From Deltaproteobacteria bacterium (GTDB lineage: Bacteria; Desulfobacterota; Desulfobacteria; Desulfobacterales; JAHEIW01): DNA of 33,813 nt. Under the pieces are notes generated by a model. The model was not told the origin of the DNA, ran no database searches, and saw nothing but the letters and a program-made list of their open reading frames with translations. Of this stretch, positions 17,534-25,979 are shown piece by piece. Numbering within the stretch: the first letter of the stretch is position 1; every line of letters begins with the position of its first letter. The position numbers and the translations under genes are program-made. The stretch lies in assembly GCA_024639185.1 (NCBI GenBank), contig JAHEIW010000031.1:1-33813 (forward strand), in the 5' to 3' direction.

Positions 17534-19170
17534 CTGTCTATTTTGAACTTAATCGGTTTTTCCAGGATCGGCCGGATTTTGAATTGACCGATAATTTCGG
17601 TCTGCTCGGGATCCTCAACGCCCCACCAGTTATGTCCGGCTTTAACTTTGCTGGTCGTATCGGCAACCTTAATCGCCCAGTTTCCGTTATTGACAATATT
17701 GTTTTGTTCAATGCTGGCTTTTGATTTTTCCAGAATAAACCCACCGGCACCATTTTCGGTAATCACCGAATCTTTTACGAGCAGCTGCGCCTGGCGGGCC
17801 GCTATGCCAATTTTACCGGAGGCGCGCACGAGGGTGTGATGAATTTCTACTTTGCTTTGTTCGATAACGATGCCCCAGACATTGTTTTGAAACAGGCAAT
17901 TTTGCAGATTGACCGTCGTTTCTGTCACCCTGAGTCCATATTCAGCATCGGAAATCTGACAGTGGTTGATGTGGATGTCGTTTTTGGTTTTATCCAAAAA
18001 TATACCTTTCCAGCCACCGGCGCCCAAACTGGCCAGGCGCACCGGTTCTGTCTTTGTCCCGTTGATCTGGAGTTCGCCTTTTACAATCAAGCCCAGATTC
18101 TGAAACCAGATGACCGTGCCGGGTTGCACGGTCAATTTTGCCCCGGGCAAAATCACAAGTGCGTCCTCCACCAGATAAGGGCTTTTAGCAGCGGTCAGCA
18201 CCGTATTTTTCGTGATTTTAGACGGCAGGACTGTGGGCGCGCCTATTTTTATCGGTCCCAGGGTGTCCACCCACTGGCTGCCGGTGCCGGTTTTCGATTG
18301 CAGATATCCGATGATCCGCCCGTGGGGCAGTCGATCTTTGTTGCGGATGCGATAGGCTCCGATGTAGACGCCTGGCTCTTTTTCTTTTAAAGGCAGGTTT
18401 GATACCAGCGGGGGAATACTCCAGCTGGCCTTCTGGCCTTTTTCGCCGATCATGGCAACTTTGAGCAGATCTCCCGGGCGCAGCAGTTTGCCCCCTGCGT
18501 TGTGTACCAGCACAATGATTTTCGGAGGGGGCTCGGTTATACCTTCGCGGTCCGGAATGGTCGCCACCATTTGCATGCACAATTCGGCTGCGGCCTGAAG
18601 GTGCGACGCTTTTTGATGCGTAATGGCCGTCTTGACGATCGTTGCCGCCAGCCCGGTGAGGCTCAGCGGCACGTCGCCTTCCTGAATATGAATGTCGTGC
18701 TCGAGTTCCCAGATGACGCGATTCGAGTCGCACCGCACCATTCTGGCTTTGAGTCCTGCAGAGTTATCCGAATAAACCAGCGCATAGGTTTTGCCCAGAC
18801 TCGTAACCTCACCGAAGATGATCGCATCGACACCCAGCAATTGTCCCAGCCGGGCTGCTGAAACGGCATCACCTGAAACGATTGCCTGATATAGTTCGTT
18901 TCTTTTCAGATTATCGTCAATGACGAAAGGCTCCAGGTCCAGGTAATTGAGAGAGCTAAAGAAATTGTAAAACATTTTGCGGACGATGCTGCCGGCTTCA
19001 GGATTGGATGTTTGATTGACAAACGGTACTATCGCAACTTTGTATGGAAGCTGGTCCTTTTCCAGGACTTCCGGCTCAGGACCGGGCATCAGCATACTTT
19101 TGAGGGCACAGGCATTTATGCCCGCTGCCAGACAAATGACTGTCAAAAAGATCATTAATGTATTTTTCAT
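17530..19170 (-). CDS. Lipoprotein with GNA1162-like domain fused to a right-handed beta-helix
   Basis: 546 residues. The N-terminus is a lipoprotein signal (MKNTLMIFLTVICLAAGINAC, lipobox ending at C21, given here as residues 1-21). Residues about 43-200 are a GNA1162/DUF799-type lipoprotein domain: VAIVPFVNQTSNP, LGQLLGVDAIIFGEVTSLG, NRVIWELEHD and DVPLSLTGLAATIV. Then comes a linker region of about 130 residues. From about 340 on there is a right-handed beta-helix (VQPGTVIWFQ, LIVKGELQINGT, WKGIFLD and repeated NN/NC turns), as in pectate-lyase-like and surface proteins. The protein is therefore likely anchored in the outer membrane. It is a paralogue of the 21609-22424 product through the first domain. 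It follows the FHA gene by 207 bp on the same strand. Confidence 0.82.
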   Translation of the reverse strand: MKNTLMIFLTVICLAAGINACALKSMLMPGPEPEVLEKDQLPYKVAIVPFVNQTSNPEAGSIVRKMFYNFFSSLNYLDLEPFVIDDNLKRNELYQAIVSGDAVSAARLGQLLGVDAIIFGEVTSLGKTYALVYSDNSAGLKARMVRCDSNRVIWELEHDIHIQEGDVPLSLTGLAATIVKTAITHQKASHLQAAAELCMQMVATIPDREGITEPPPKIIVLVHNAGGKLLRPGDLLKVAMIGEKGQKASWSIPPLVSNLPLKEKEPGVYIGAYRIRNKDRLPHGRIIGYLQSKTGTGSQWVDTLGPIKIGAPTVLPSKITKNTVLTAAKSPYLVEDALVILPGAKLTVQPGTVIWFQNLGLIVKGELQINGTKTEPVRLASLGAGGWKGIFLDKTKNDIHINHCQISDAEYGLRVTETTVNLQNCLFQNNVWGIVIEQSKVEIHHTLVRASGKIGIAARQAQLLVKDSVITENGAGGFILEKSKASIEQNNIVNNGNWAIKVADTTSKVKAGHNWWGVEDPEQTEIIGQFKIRPILEKPIKFKIDS

Positions 19171-19377
19171 ATTTTTAACTCGCTCGCCTGTTCAGTTTAG
19201 GGTCGTAAAATCAGCATTTAAAATCTTAAGCAACAGAAAACAATCTTGAAAACACAATAGAAATGAAGCACGAAAGTTTATTGTTCGTACTGTCGAGACA
19301 TTATCTTTTAGCGCTGCGACAACCGGTTTCCCAAGGGTCATCTATTCCAAACAGGGGTGATGAGTGCCGCACAAGAA

Positions 19378-21072
19378 TTACCAGGGGGTGTCGGTATCTT
19401 TTTCGCCTTCTTTTTCTTCAAATAGATATTTCATAATTCGGGAGCTTTCAGCTCCGGATTCTTCCAGAAGGCGCTGGATTTCTTCGCGTTTTTTCTTTTC
19501 ATCTTTTTTAGTCAGCTTGCCGCCGCGGTTATCGGAGGCGCTGCCGCCTTTTTGGGCAGATACCAATTTTTGGCGACAGGCCGTTATCTTGGCTTTGATT
19601 CTTCGGGATTCAGGATCAATGATACTGTAGCGTTCATAATAAAACAGCGCTTTAGACCAGTTGCGTTTTTTGTAATAGCCGTCAGCATGCTCGCGGTAAA
19701 ATGATTTCATCTGTTTGATGCGCTGCAACGCCAAATCATGTTTGGGATTGAGCGTCAGCACGGCCTGGTAAATAGAAAAGGCATTTTTATTTACCGGCGT
19801 GAGATAGCGTTTGGCCAGAAAATGGGTCTCGGCCTCTTTGAGCAGCTGGGCGATGTCTTGTTTTTCTCGACTTTTCTGCTGGAAAGCCAGCCATATGCGC
19901 CGGATGGCTTTTTGGGCTTCTTCAAAGTACAAACTGTCTTCGCGAATAGAGGAATATTCCCTGAGGGCAGATTGATGCTGCTTGTTGGATTCCAGCTGTT
20001 CACCGAGGGTTAAACGGTAATAATCCAAGCGATCCCAGAGCTTTTCGGCTTCCTGACCGTGACCGTATTTCGCCAGGTAATCTTTCAAGAATACCTTGGC
20101 GGTATTCAGATCGCCCTTTTCGGCTTTTTGCTGGGTGATGGCCAGGGTTATCTGTGCCAGCATGTCTTTGGCCGTCTGGGCATTTTCTGCAGACAGGTCG
20201 GTATGCAGCACTTCTTTGAGGGATTCCCGGGCCGGCATGTAATCCCCCACTTCGATCTGCCCGGCAACCTCGGCCAGTTTTTGCTGGGCTTGCCAGGGCA
20301 TATAGGCGTGCATATAAAGCAAGTATGCTGAAAAGGTCAGGATTAACAGCGCTGTCAGCCATAGACTCCGGTTTGATCGTGTTGCGGAAGTTACAATTTT
20401 CTGCGTTGTTTGCCGGGCATCGGTCGATTGATCAGAGATAAAAGTGATGGAAAACGTTCCCATTCGGAGCTGATCCCCCGAATACAGGCGTTGTTCGGAG
20501 ATCACCTGATCATTTAAGTACAGGGGATTGGTGGTGCTGATATTTCGGGCGACATACCCCTCGTCCTGCCTTTCAATAACGCAATGTTTGCGGGAAATCG
20601 ACGGATGCATCAATTTCAGAGTGGCCTCGTTTGATCTTCCGATGATCAGCTTTTCCCGCTTCAGGGGAATGATTTTGCTTTTTCCGGTGGCAGTGGTGCA
20701 CACCAATCGCGGCCCCAGAGTTTCGTCGCTGGGGATGTCGAGCACCATTGTTTTATCTTCCATCGATGTCAGCTTGGATTTCGGTCGCTTTATTTCCGCC
20801 ACCTGAATGACAAATATCGATTTACCGATTGCCAGCTCGTCTCCATCATTTATAAACTGGCCTTCTGTCGGCCGGCCGTTCACAGAAATTTTGTCGGAAC
20901 CCAGGTTTTTGATGAAATAGCGGTTGTCTTTGGTGCCCACCTTGGCCTGGACGTCTGAAATTTTAGAGTCTCCGATGACGATGTCACACTGTTTTGAACG
21001 TCCGAGCAGAAAACTGGTTTTCTGAGTTTGGTGACATTTTGTGGGATTCGATTTTTGAATTAATTTAAACAT
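19378..21072 (-). CDS. Two-FHA-domain, single-membrane-span, TPR-like protein
   Basis: 564 residues. FHA domain 1 (about residues 20-90) has FLLGRSKQCDIVIGD and GDELAIGKSIFVI. FHA domain 2 (about 115-195) has LIIGRSNEATLKL, HPSISRKHCVIERQ and GDQLRMGTFSI. FHA domains bind phosphothreonine peptides. Domain 2 keeps the S-x-x-H pair, while domain 1 reads SDVQ and has lost the His. One membrane helix lies near residues 239-260 (LWLTALLILTFSAYLLYMHAY). After it is a helical, tetratricopeptide-like region of about 260 residues and a charged Lys/Glu-rich end. FHA domains would be cytoplasmic and the TPR part periplasmic. There is no kinase gene in the window. The ribosome site is weak (AAAGG). The gene is divergent from the riboswitch-controlled lipoprotein gene. 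Confidence 0.85.
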   Translation of the reverse strand: MFKLIQKSNPTKCHQTQKTSFLLGRSKQCDIVIGDSKISDVQAKVGTKDNRYFIKNLGSDKISVNGRPTEGQFINDGDELAIGKSIFVIQVAEIKRPKSKLTSMEDKTMVLDIPSDETLGPRLVCTTATGKSKIIPLKREKLIIGRSNEATLKLMHPSISRKHCVIERQDEGYVARNISTTNPLYLNDQVISEQRLYSGDQLRMGTFSITFISDQSTDARQTTQKIVTSATRSNRSLWLTALLILTFSAYLLYMHAYMPWQAQQKLAEVAGQIEVGDYMPARESLKEVLHTDLSAENAQTAKDMLAQITLAITQQKAEKGDLNTAKVFLKDYLAKYGHGQEAEKLWDRLDYYRLTLGEQLESNKQHQSALREYSSIREDSLYFEEAQKAIRRIWLAFQQKSREKQDIAQLLKEAETHFLAKRYLTPVNKNAFSIYQAVLTLNPKHDLALQRIKQMKSFYREHADGYYKKRNWSKALFYYERYSIIDPESRRIKAKITACRQKLVSAQKGGSASDNRGGKLTKKDEKKKREEIQRLLEESGAESSRIMKYLFEEKEGEKDTDTPW

Positions 21073-21441
21073 GGACCTTTCAGTCTTTTTGCGGTTCTCG
21101 CAGCACCGGCCGCATGCAGCAGGGATTAAGCTTAAATTGTATGCTTTAGGTATATGCTTTTTATCGGCATTTTCCAGAAAGCCTTTAATTGAATAAACGC
21201 TTTTTTTGAGCGGTTCAGCTTAGTTTTCCGGATCAGCGCTGGACCGGCGTGACCACCGGGTCTGTTTGGGCGTTATTTTGTCATAAAACCTGACAATTTT
21301 TGTCATTTGAGGGTCACAATAAAATGATGATTTTTAATAACTATTTGAATTTATGTTTATTTTTGAATTACTATACCTTAGGCCTGTTTTTTGCAGGCTT
21401 TTTATAACGCAAGTTAAATCAAAGACGTTAATTAAAATTTA
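21073..21441. other. Divergent intergenic region between the FHA gene and the riboswitch
   Basis: There is no gene. It should hold promoters for both directions but no convincing -35/-10 pair was picked out. A palindrome TGACAA-ttt-TTGTCA (21291-21305), with a further TTGTCA just upstream at 21279-21284, looks like a regulator site. A small hairpin GCCTG/CAGGC (21382-21398) followed by a T run lies just before the riboswitch. Confidence 0.4.
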
Positions 21442-21524
21442 CGCACGATAAAGCCAAAACCCGAGCAATCGGGTGACGGAAAGCCACGGGTCCGCTGGAG
21501 GCGGATCGCCGGGTTGCCAAAGCG
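21442..21524 (+). promoter_or_regulatory. c-di-GMP-I (GEMM) riboswitch aptamer
   Basis: The order of conserved pieces fits GEMM-I. An AGCCAAAACCC entry strand leads to hairpin P2, CCCGA-GCAA-TCGGG (21460-21473), capped by a GNRA tetraloop. Next is TGACGGAAAGCCACGGG, matching the GACGCAAAGCC core. Hairpin P3 follows (TCCGC/GCGGA), then TCGCCGGGTTGCC, matching the conserved AGCCGGGTTGCC closing strand. Short CGC/GCG ends can close P1. The variant resembles the GEMM form common in Geobacter-type deltaproteobacteria. It lies 84 bp upstream of a lipoprotein gene and just before an intrinsic terminator. Whether ligand turns the gene on or off is not visible. Confidence 0.82.
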
Positions 21525-21531
21525 AGCTCAC

Positions 21532-21571
21532 AAAGCTGGTTACCGGATAAAGGTGGCACAGCTTTTTTTTT
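21532..21571 (+). terminator. Expression-platform terminator of the riboswitch
   Basis: AAAGCTG (21532-21538) pairs with CAGCTTT (21559-21565), with an inner ACC/GGT pairing, and runs into nine T (21563-21571). It sits between the aptamer and the ribosome site, the usual place for a transcriptional switch. Confidence 0.8.
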
Positions 21572-21608
21572 GGCAAAAGCCCGAAAATGGACATAAAGGA
21601 GGAGCGCC

Positions 21609-22424
21609 TTGTTCAAATTCGTTGGCAGGACACCTATCGGTATGGGGCTGGTCTGGGGTGCGATGATCATTTGTTTGAGCATACTGACCAGCTGCGGATC
21701 GCACCTGGGGCTGGTCAAAGACAACGATGATGATGCCCCGCGAATAATCGTCAGAAACCCTCCCAAATCAATTGCCATTTTGCCTTTCAGCAACCAGACC
21801 GATTCAGAGGACATCAACGAATTTGTGCGCACAACCTTTTACAGCCACCTGTGTGCGCAGCCCTACAAGGATATTGAACTGCATGAGGTCGATCGCCGGC
21901 TGAAAATCCATAACGTGATAAACCCTGATCGGCTGACCCAAAAAACCGCCAGGCGACTGGGTCGAATTCTGGGGTGTGATGCCGTTGTTATCGGCAAAGT
22001 AACCGAGTATCAGCGGTTATACGCCGGCATTTATTCGCAAATGGCGGTGGGTGCATCCATTGCCGTATGGGATACGCGCACGGGCAAACAGATCTGGTCC
22101 GATGATCATGTTACCCGCAATCATGAAGGCGGAATTCCACTGGCGCTGACTGATATTGCGATGATCGGTATCCGCTCCGGAATGAATTTAACCGAATCGG
22201 AAAAGGTCAAAACGGTTGATGAATTGTCACGCTATTTGACGAGCCGGGTACCCATTCCGGACATAAACGGCCGGAAACAGGGCTCAAAGTTTGTCAGCCT
22301 CAAGCGCTTGACCAAAACAAAAAATCAACACATCTCTCAGCCTAAGTCCAGACATTCGAATAGACCCCTGAAGAAGCACAGCCTGAAAAAGCTGACCAAA
22401 GTCAACCATTCGCAGTATCGTTAA
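21609..22424 (+). CDS. GNA1162-like lipoprotein under riboswitch control
   Basis: 271 residues from TTG 21609, chosen because AAGGAGGAG (21596-21604) sits just before it and a complete signal peptide follows. The lipobox is LSILTSC with Cys at residue 29. The main domain (about 52-200) is of the GNA1162/DUF799 kind: SIAILPFSNQTDSED, RRLGRILGCDAVVIGKVTEY, WDTRTGKQIWSDDH and GGIPLALTDIAMIG. It aligns along its whole length with the first domain of the 17530-19170 lipoprotein. The C-terminal 60 residues are Lys/Arg/Ser/Gln-rich and low-complexity, perhaps binding peptidoglycan, polysaccharide or LPS. The c-di-GMP-I riboswitch and terminator upstream suggest a role in attachment, biofilm or another c-di-GMP-linked surface state. 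That role is inferred. Confidence 0.82.
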   Translation: MFKFVGRTPIGMGLVWGAMIICLSILTSCGSHLGLVKDNDDDAPRIIVRNPPKSIAILPFSNQTDSEDINEFVRTTFYSHLCAQPYKDIELHEVDRRLKIHNVINPDRLTQKTARRLGRILGCDAVVIGKVTEYQRLYAGIYSQMAVGASIAVWDTRTGKQIWSDDHVTRNHEGGIPLALTDIAMIGIRSGMNLTESEKVKTVDELSRYLTSRVPIPDINGRKQGSKFVSLKRLTKTKNQHISQPKSRHSNRPLKKHSLKKLTKVNHSQYR

Positions 22425-22731
22425 TGGCTCGGGCTGTGGTCAGCCTTACTTTTTGATTTAGCCGCACGCCAGTTCCCCATACTCACAGGCGGACGGCAGC
22501 ATTCAGTCATACCCCCGCCCCGGTCAAAGACGACAGCTGCTTTTTTTATCCAGCCCTGAAACAAAGGGTTTACAGCCATCCGATGAATTTGCTTGAATTT
22601 CAATGATGGTTCTGGAACTATCAGTCGGAATGATGGCTTCTTGCAACTAAAAATAATTACCTGAATGTTGCCTGAAACATTAATGCAACACTAATAATTG
22701 TGCTAACGGCCGGTGCTTAAGATAAGACAAT
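22425..22731. other. Intergenic region with a possible terminator
   Basis: GCAGC (22496-22500) can pair with GCTGC (22536-22540) across a 35-base loop with some inner pairing (GTC/GAC), followed by seven T (22541-22547). It is a plausible but weak plus-strand terminator. Nothing else is recognisable up to the glycerophosphodiesterase gene, and that gene has no clear ribosome site. Confidence 0.35.
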
Positions 22732-23553
22732 ATGAAAGTTCTTCCAACCCTCGAAGCCCAAATACGCCGCACCCTGGATCAGTTTTATGCCCGTTGGCCT
22801 CAAGCCATCCCCACCAAAGATCGTCTGAAGCAATGCAAGCTCATCTCTCACCGGGGGGACTACGACAATCAAAACATATTTGAAAATACAGTGGCGGCAT
22901 TTGACCGGGCCAGGGCCGGCGGTGTATGGGGAATCGAGCTCGACCTGCGCTGGACAAAAGATCTGCACCCGGTGGTTTTGCATGATACCAATCTGCGGCG
23001 GGTATTCGGCAGCGATTGCGCCATTCATCAGGCCACCCTGGCTGAACTTAAATCCAAATGCAAGCGGGTCCCCGCCCTGGCTGAAATAATCCCCAGATAT
23101 GGCAAAAAGATGCATCTGATGATCGAGATCAAATCAGAGGCGTATCCGGACCCGGCGCATCAGAACCGGATTTTAGCAGAATTGCTTGCCGCTTTGCAGC
23201 CGGTGGAAGATTATCATTTTTTGACCCTGACGCCGCAGATGTTTAACGCCATTGATTGTGTGCCCCAAAACGCATTTTTACCGGTTGCCCATTTCAATTT
23301 TTTCCGACTCAGCCAACTGGCCCTACGGCAAAATTACAGCGGGGTTGCCGGCCATTATGTGCTGCTGACCCGCTCGCGCCTTAAAAGACACAAAGCCCGC
23401 ATGCAGAATCTGGCCACCGGTTATGTGAATTCCAAAAATTGTCTTTTTCGAGAGCTGAATCGTGGCGTGGAGTGGATTTTTTCCGACAATGCCGTGCAAC
23501 TTCAAAAGGTTGTTAATGAGTTGCTGCAGACCGATCAGGTTCAGGGTTCATAG
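22732..23553 (+). CDS. Glycerophosphodiester phosphodiesterase family protein
   Basis: 273 residues. The GDPD TIM barrel is clear: ISHRGDYDN with catalytic H40-R41, then FENTVAAFDRA, the metal pair E69 and D71 (GIELDLRWT), VVLHD with catalytic H84 and a later MIEIKSE strand with metal-binding Glu. The family splits glycerophosphodiesters to glycerol-3-phosphate and an alcohol. There is no signal peptide, so it should act in the cytoplasm. The last 100 residues are less conserved and the final WIFSDN is a usual barrel end. It is a single gene with no glp transport genes nearby. Confidence 0.9.
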   Translation: MKVLPTLEAQIRRTLDQFYARWPQAIPTKDRLKQCKLISHRGDYDNQNIFENTVAAFDRARAGGVWGIELDLRWTKDLHPVVLHDTNLRRVFGSDCAIHQATLAELKSKCKRVPALAEIIPRYGKKMHLMIEIKSEAYPDPAHQNRILAELLAALQPVEDYHFLTLTPQMFNAIDCVPQNAFLPVAHFNFFRLSQLALRQNYSGVAGHYVLLTRSRLKRHKARMQNLATGYVNSKNCLFRELNRGVEWIFSDNAVQLQKVVNELLQTDQVQGS

Positions 23554-23570
23554 GTTCAGGGTTCAAGGTT
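23537..23570. repeat. GGTTCA phrase repeat over the 3' end of the GDPD gene
   Basis: Units GGTTCAGGGTTCATAGG and TTCAGGGTTCAAGG form a tandem. It overlaps the last codons and stop of the glycerophosphodiesterase gene, so the protein's final residues (QVQGS) come from the repeat. The following 260 bp up to the next gene hold no recognisable element beyond AT-rich DNA. Confidence 0.65.
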
Positions 23571-23834
23571 GTCTGATATCGGTTTTTCACCGGCGCCATT
23601 TGGTTTTCTCGTGAATATCAGCGCTTAATAAAACGCTTTTATTTTTATTGATCTGGTGCCATTAAATAAGATATAAGTTGACATATAGAATACAGAGTTC
23701 CCTCAGAAATAGTACATGCCTAAAAATCTTCCGCTCTTGAGTTCATTTATAGTTGAATTGACCTGCTCACCCGTCTACTGATCGCTGCTTAATCTTCCGA
23801 GCATTTGATCGTTTTCAATTTAAGGAGGTGCAGA

Positions 23835-24338
23835 ATGATCGGTAAGAAACTTTTCCCAAATAGCTTAAGATTTTTTATCATTGCCATATTGTTATTTTTC
23901 TCACCCCCCTTTTTATTGCCGCATGATCAAAAACGACCCTGTAGTTGCCTAGATCAGGCTGTCCAGAGAATCAAAGAAATACGGTCCCTTCCTGAGATGA
24001 AATACTTACATACGCTGGACGGTCAACATATCCTGTTGCATAAATTTTATGCCCAAAGCGATTCTTTATTCTCGCAGTGTTGTCTGTTTAAAAAGTTTTA
24101 CTATTGGCAAAGCGAAGTCAGAGTGGTCTTATCGAATACCCAAACCGGCATGATAAAGCATAAAATCAGGAGTTATCATAATTGTCTGTCGACATATTGC
24201 CCGGATCGTTGCGATCCCCGCAAAACGCATGGCGACGTAGCAGAGTTTTACGATCAAAAAGGGAATTTTATGGGTTTGGCGGTTTATATTGGTGATGGAA
24301 AATATTGTGCACTGCCATACGATGGTTATAAAAAATAA
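23835..24338 (+). CDS. Small cysteine-rich exported protein, unknown
   Basis: 167 residues from ATG 23835, chosen for the strong AAGGAGGTG at 23822-23830. The N-terminus has Lys residues then a hydrophobic run (about residues 11-28, LRFFIIAILLFFSPPFLL), a signal peptide or anchor. The mature part has eight Cys, including CSC, QCC and CLSTYCPDRC, which would suit disulfides in the periplasm. A beta-rich ending (EFYDQKGNFMGLAVYIGDGKY) resembles no family I can name. It is a lone gene between a phosphodiesterase and a converging MFS gene. The base composition is more AT-rich than that of its neighbours. Confidence 0.7.
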   Translation: MIGKKLFPNSLRFFIIAILLFFSPPFLLPHDQKRPCSCLDQAVQRIKEIRSLPEMKYLHTLDGQHILLHKFYAQSDSLFSQCCLFKKFYYWQSEVRVVLSNTQTGMIKHKIRSYHNCLSTYCPDRCDPRKTHGDVAEFYDQKGNFMGLAVYIGDGKYCALPYDGYKK

Positions 24339-24464
24339 AACCATGGGATTTCTATTAATCGTCTCTCATTTTCTCCGCCATTTTTGGCGGCGTCGCAAAG
24401 GCCCAAGGCATTTGTCTGCCACATCAGAACTGCGACAAGTTCGCACGTTTCACCGGATCAAAGC

Positions 24465-24553
24465 CAGTAGCCAGCAACCAGAGACCAGTCGCCTTCAATT
24501 CGACACCCGACACCCGCTATAATCTAACACCTGATAGGGACACCTGACACCTT
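24465..24553. repeat. CCAGTAGCCAG and ACACCTGACACC phrase repeats
   Basis: AGCCAGTAGCCAGCAACCAG with GAGACCAG (about 24463-24490) is followed by CGACACCCGACACCCG and ACACCTGATAGGGACACC, then ACCTGACACC (about 24498-24553). It touches the 3' end of the minus-strand MFS gene. The second phrase family also lies beyond the 3' end of fhs. Confidence 0.6.
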
Positions 24554-24556
24554 TCC

Positions 24557-25894
24557 TTAATCGGCTTCGAGTAGCGCCGCCTGCTTTTTGCCTTTCTCCT
24601 CATCCACAAAATAAAACAGCGCCGCCCCGACAATAAACAGGACTAAAATGGAGGCAATGCCCCAGCGGGATGCCATCTGGCCAACGGCGGTGACCTGCTC
24701 GGGGGTGGGTGAGGGCGGCATCAGAAGCCGTCTGGCCATCAGCCCGACAGTGCCCATGAGTACCGGGCCTAAAATGACGGCAAACTTGCCCAGCATGTTA
24801 TAAAAGCCGTAATATTCTGCGGCTTTGTTTTTAGGGATCAGGCGTGAATAATAGGAGCGGCTGAGGGCCTGGATGCCGCCCTGTACCAGGCCAATGACCA
24901 TGGCCAGGATGTAAAATTCCATTTTCTGGGTCATCATGGCGCCCCAGACGGTGATACCCATGTAAATGGCAATCGCCAGATAGATGGATTTGCGAACGCT
25001 CCAGCGCTCTCCCAATTTGCCGAAGACCAGGGCCGAAGGGAATCCGATAAACTGAACGATTAGCAGCGCGATGATTAAATCGTTGGAATCGAATCCAAGC
25101 GAGAGGCCGTAATCGACGGCCATACGGATAATGGTATCAACGCCGTCGATATAAAACCAGTAGGCTAGCAGAAAGGTAAAAACGACTTTGAGGTGGCGAA
25201 TTTTTTTAAATGTCCCCGCAAATTGCCGGAACCCGGCAACGATATTGCTGTCCGCGGTTTTTTCGCTCGAGACGTCTTTTTTTTCCGGAACCCAGAATAT
25301 CGTAAAAAAGGTGAATAGCCCCCACCACAAAGCCACCGACAAAAATGAAAACCGCACGGCGGCGGCAGCATCGGGCAATCCGAACTTTTGCGGCATCAAC
25401 GTCATGAGCACATTGATGAGAAACAAAAGCCCCCCGCCCAGATACCCCATCGAAAAGCCCAGGCCGGAGACATAATCGATTTTTTCTTCGCCAACGATTC
25501 CAGGCAGTAAAGAATCATAAAAGACATTGGCACCGGAAAAGCCAATGATGCCCATGGCATAAATGAAGATGGCCCATCCCCACTGTCCCTTTTGGACGAG
25601 AAAAAGAGCGGCTGTCATAAGCACACCCAGATAGGCGAAAAAAACCAGAAATTTCTTCTTGGCCGAGCCTTTATCGGCGATGGCCCCCAGTATGGGGGCC
25701 ATTATGGCCACAATCAAACTGGCAATGGAATTACCAAAGCCCAGCTGGGCGGTGCTGACGTTTACATCGGCACCGTAACTCCAGTATTGCTTAAAGAAAA
25801 GCGGAAAAAATCCGGCCATCACGGTGGTGGCAAACGCAGAATTCGCCCAGTCATACAGGGCCCAGCCCCAGATCACCTTTTTATCAGATTTCAT
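24557..25894 (-). CDS. UMF1-family MFS transporter
   Basis: 445 residues from ATG 25894, which has GGAG 8 bases upstream; an in-frame ATG at 25948 has no ribosome site and adds no family sequence. The opening WGWALYDWANSAFATTV is the hallmark of the UMF1 (Atg22-like) group of the major facilitator superfamily. About twelve hydrophobic segments follow. IADKGSAKKKFLVF matches the loop between helices 2 and 3, and GGIQALSRSYYSRLIPKNKAAEYYGFY is another typical group motif (here about residues 325-351). Related proteins are annotated as permeases of unknown substrate. It is monocistronic and bounded by phrase repeats on both sides. Confidence 0.9.
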   Translation of the reverse strand: MKSDKKVIWGWALYDWANSAFATTVMAGFFPLFFKQYWSYGADVNVSTAQLGFGNSIASLIVAIMAPILGAIADKGSAKKKFLVFFAYLGVLMTAALFLVQKGQWGWAIFIYAMGIIGFSGANVFYDSLLPGIVGEEKIDYVSGLGFSMGYLGGGLLFLINVLMTLMPQKFGLPDAAAAVRFSFLSVALWWGLFTFFTIFWVPEKKDVSSEKTADSNIVAGFRQFAGTFKKIRHLKVVFTFLLAYWFYIDGVDTIIRMAVDYGLSLGFDSNDLIIALLIVQFIGFPSALVFGKLGERWSVRKSIYLAIAIYMGITVWGAMMTQKMEFYILAMVIGLVQGGIQALSRSYYSRLIPKNKAAEYYGFYNMLGKFAVILGPVLMGTVGLMARRLLMPPSPTPEQVTAVGQMASRWGIASILVLFIVGAALFYFVDEEKGKKQAALLEAD

Positions 25895-25948
25895 ACCGAT
25901 ATCTCCGCTTTCGGTATTATCAAGTTTCAGGATTTGCTCTTCAGGCAT

Positions 25949-25979
25949 CTGGCCGCTGGCCTCTGGCTACTGGCCAAGG
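25949..25979. repeat. CTGGCC/TGGCTACTGGCC phrase repeat
   Basis: TGGCCGCTGGCCTCTGGC followed by TACTGGCCAAGG is the reverse complement of the CCAGTAGCCAGC phrase at 24465-24490, so the MFS gene is flanked by inverted copies. Confidence 0.6.
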
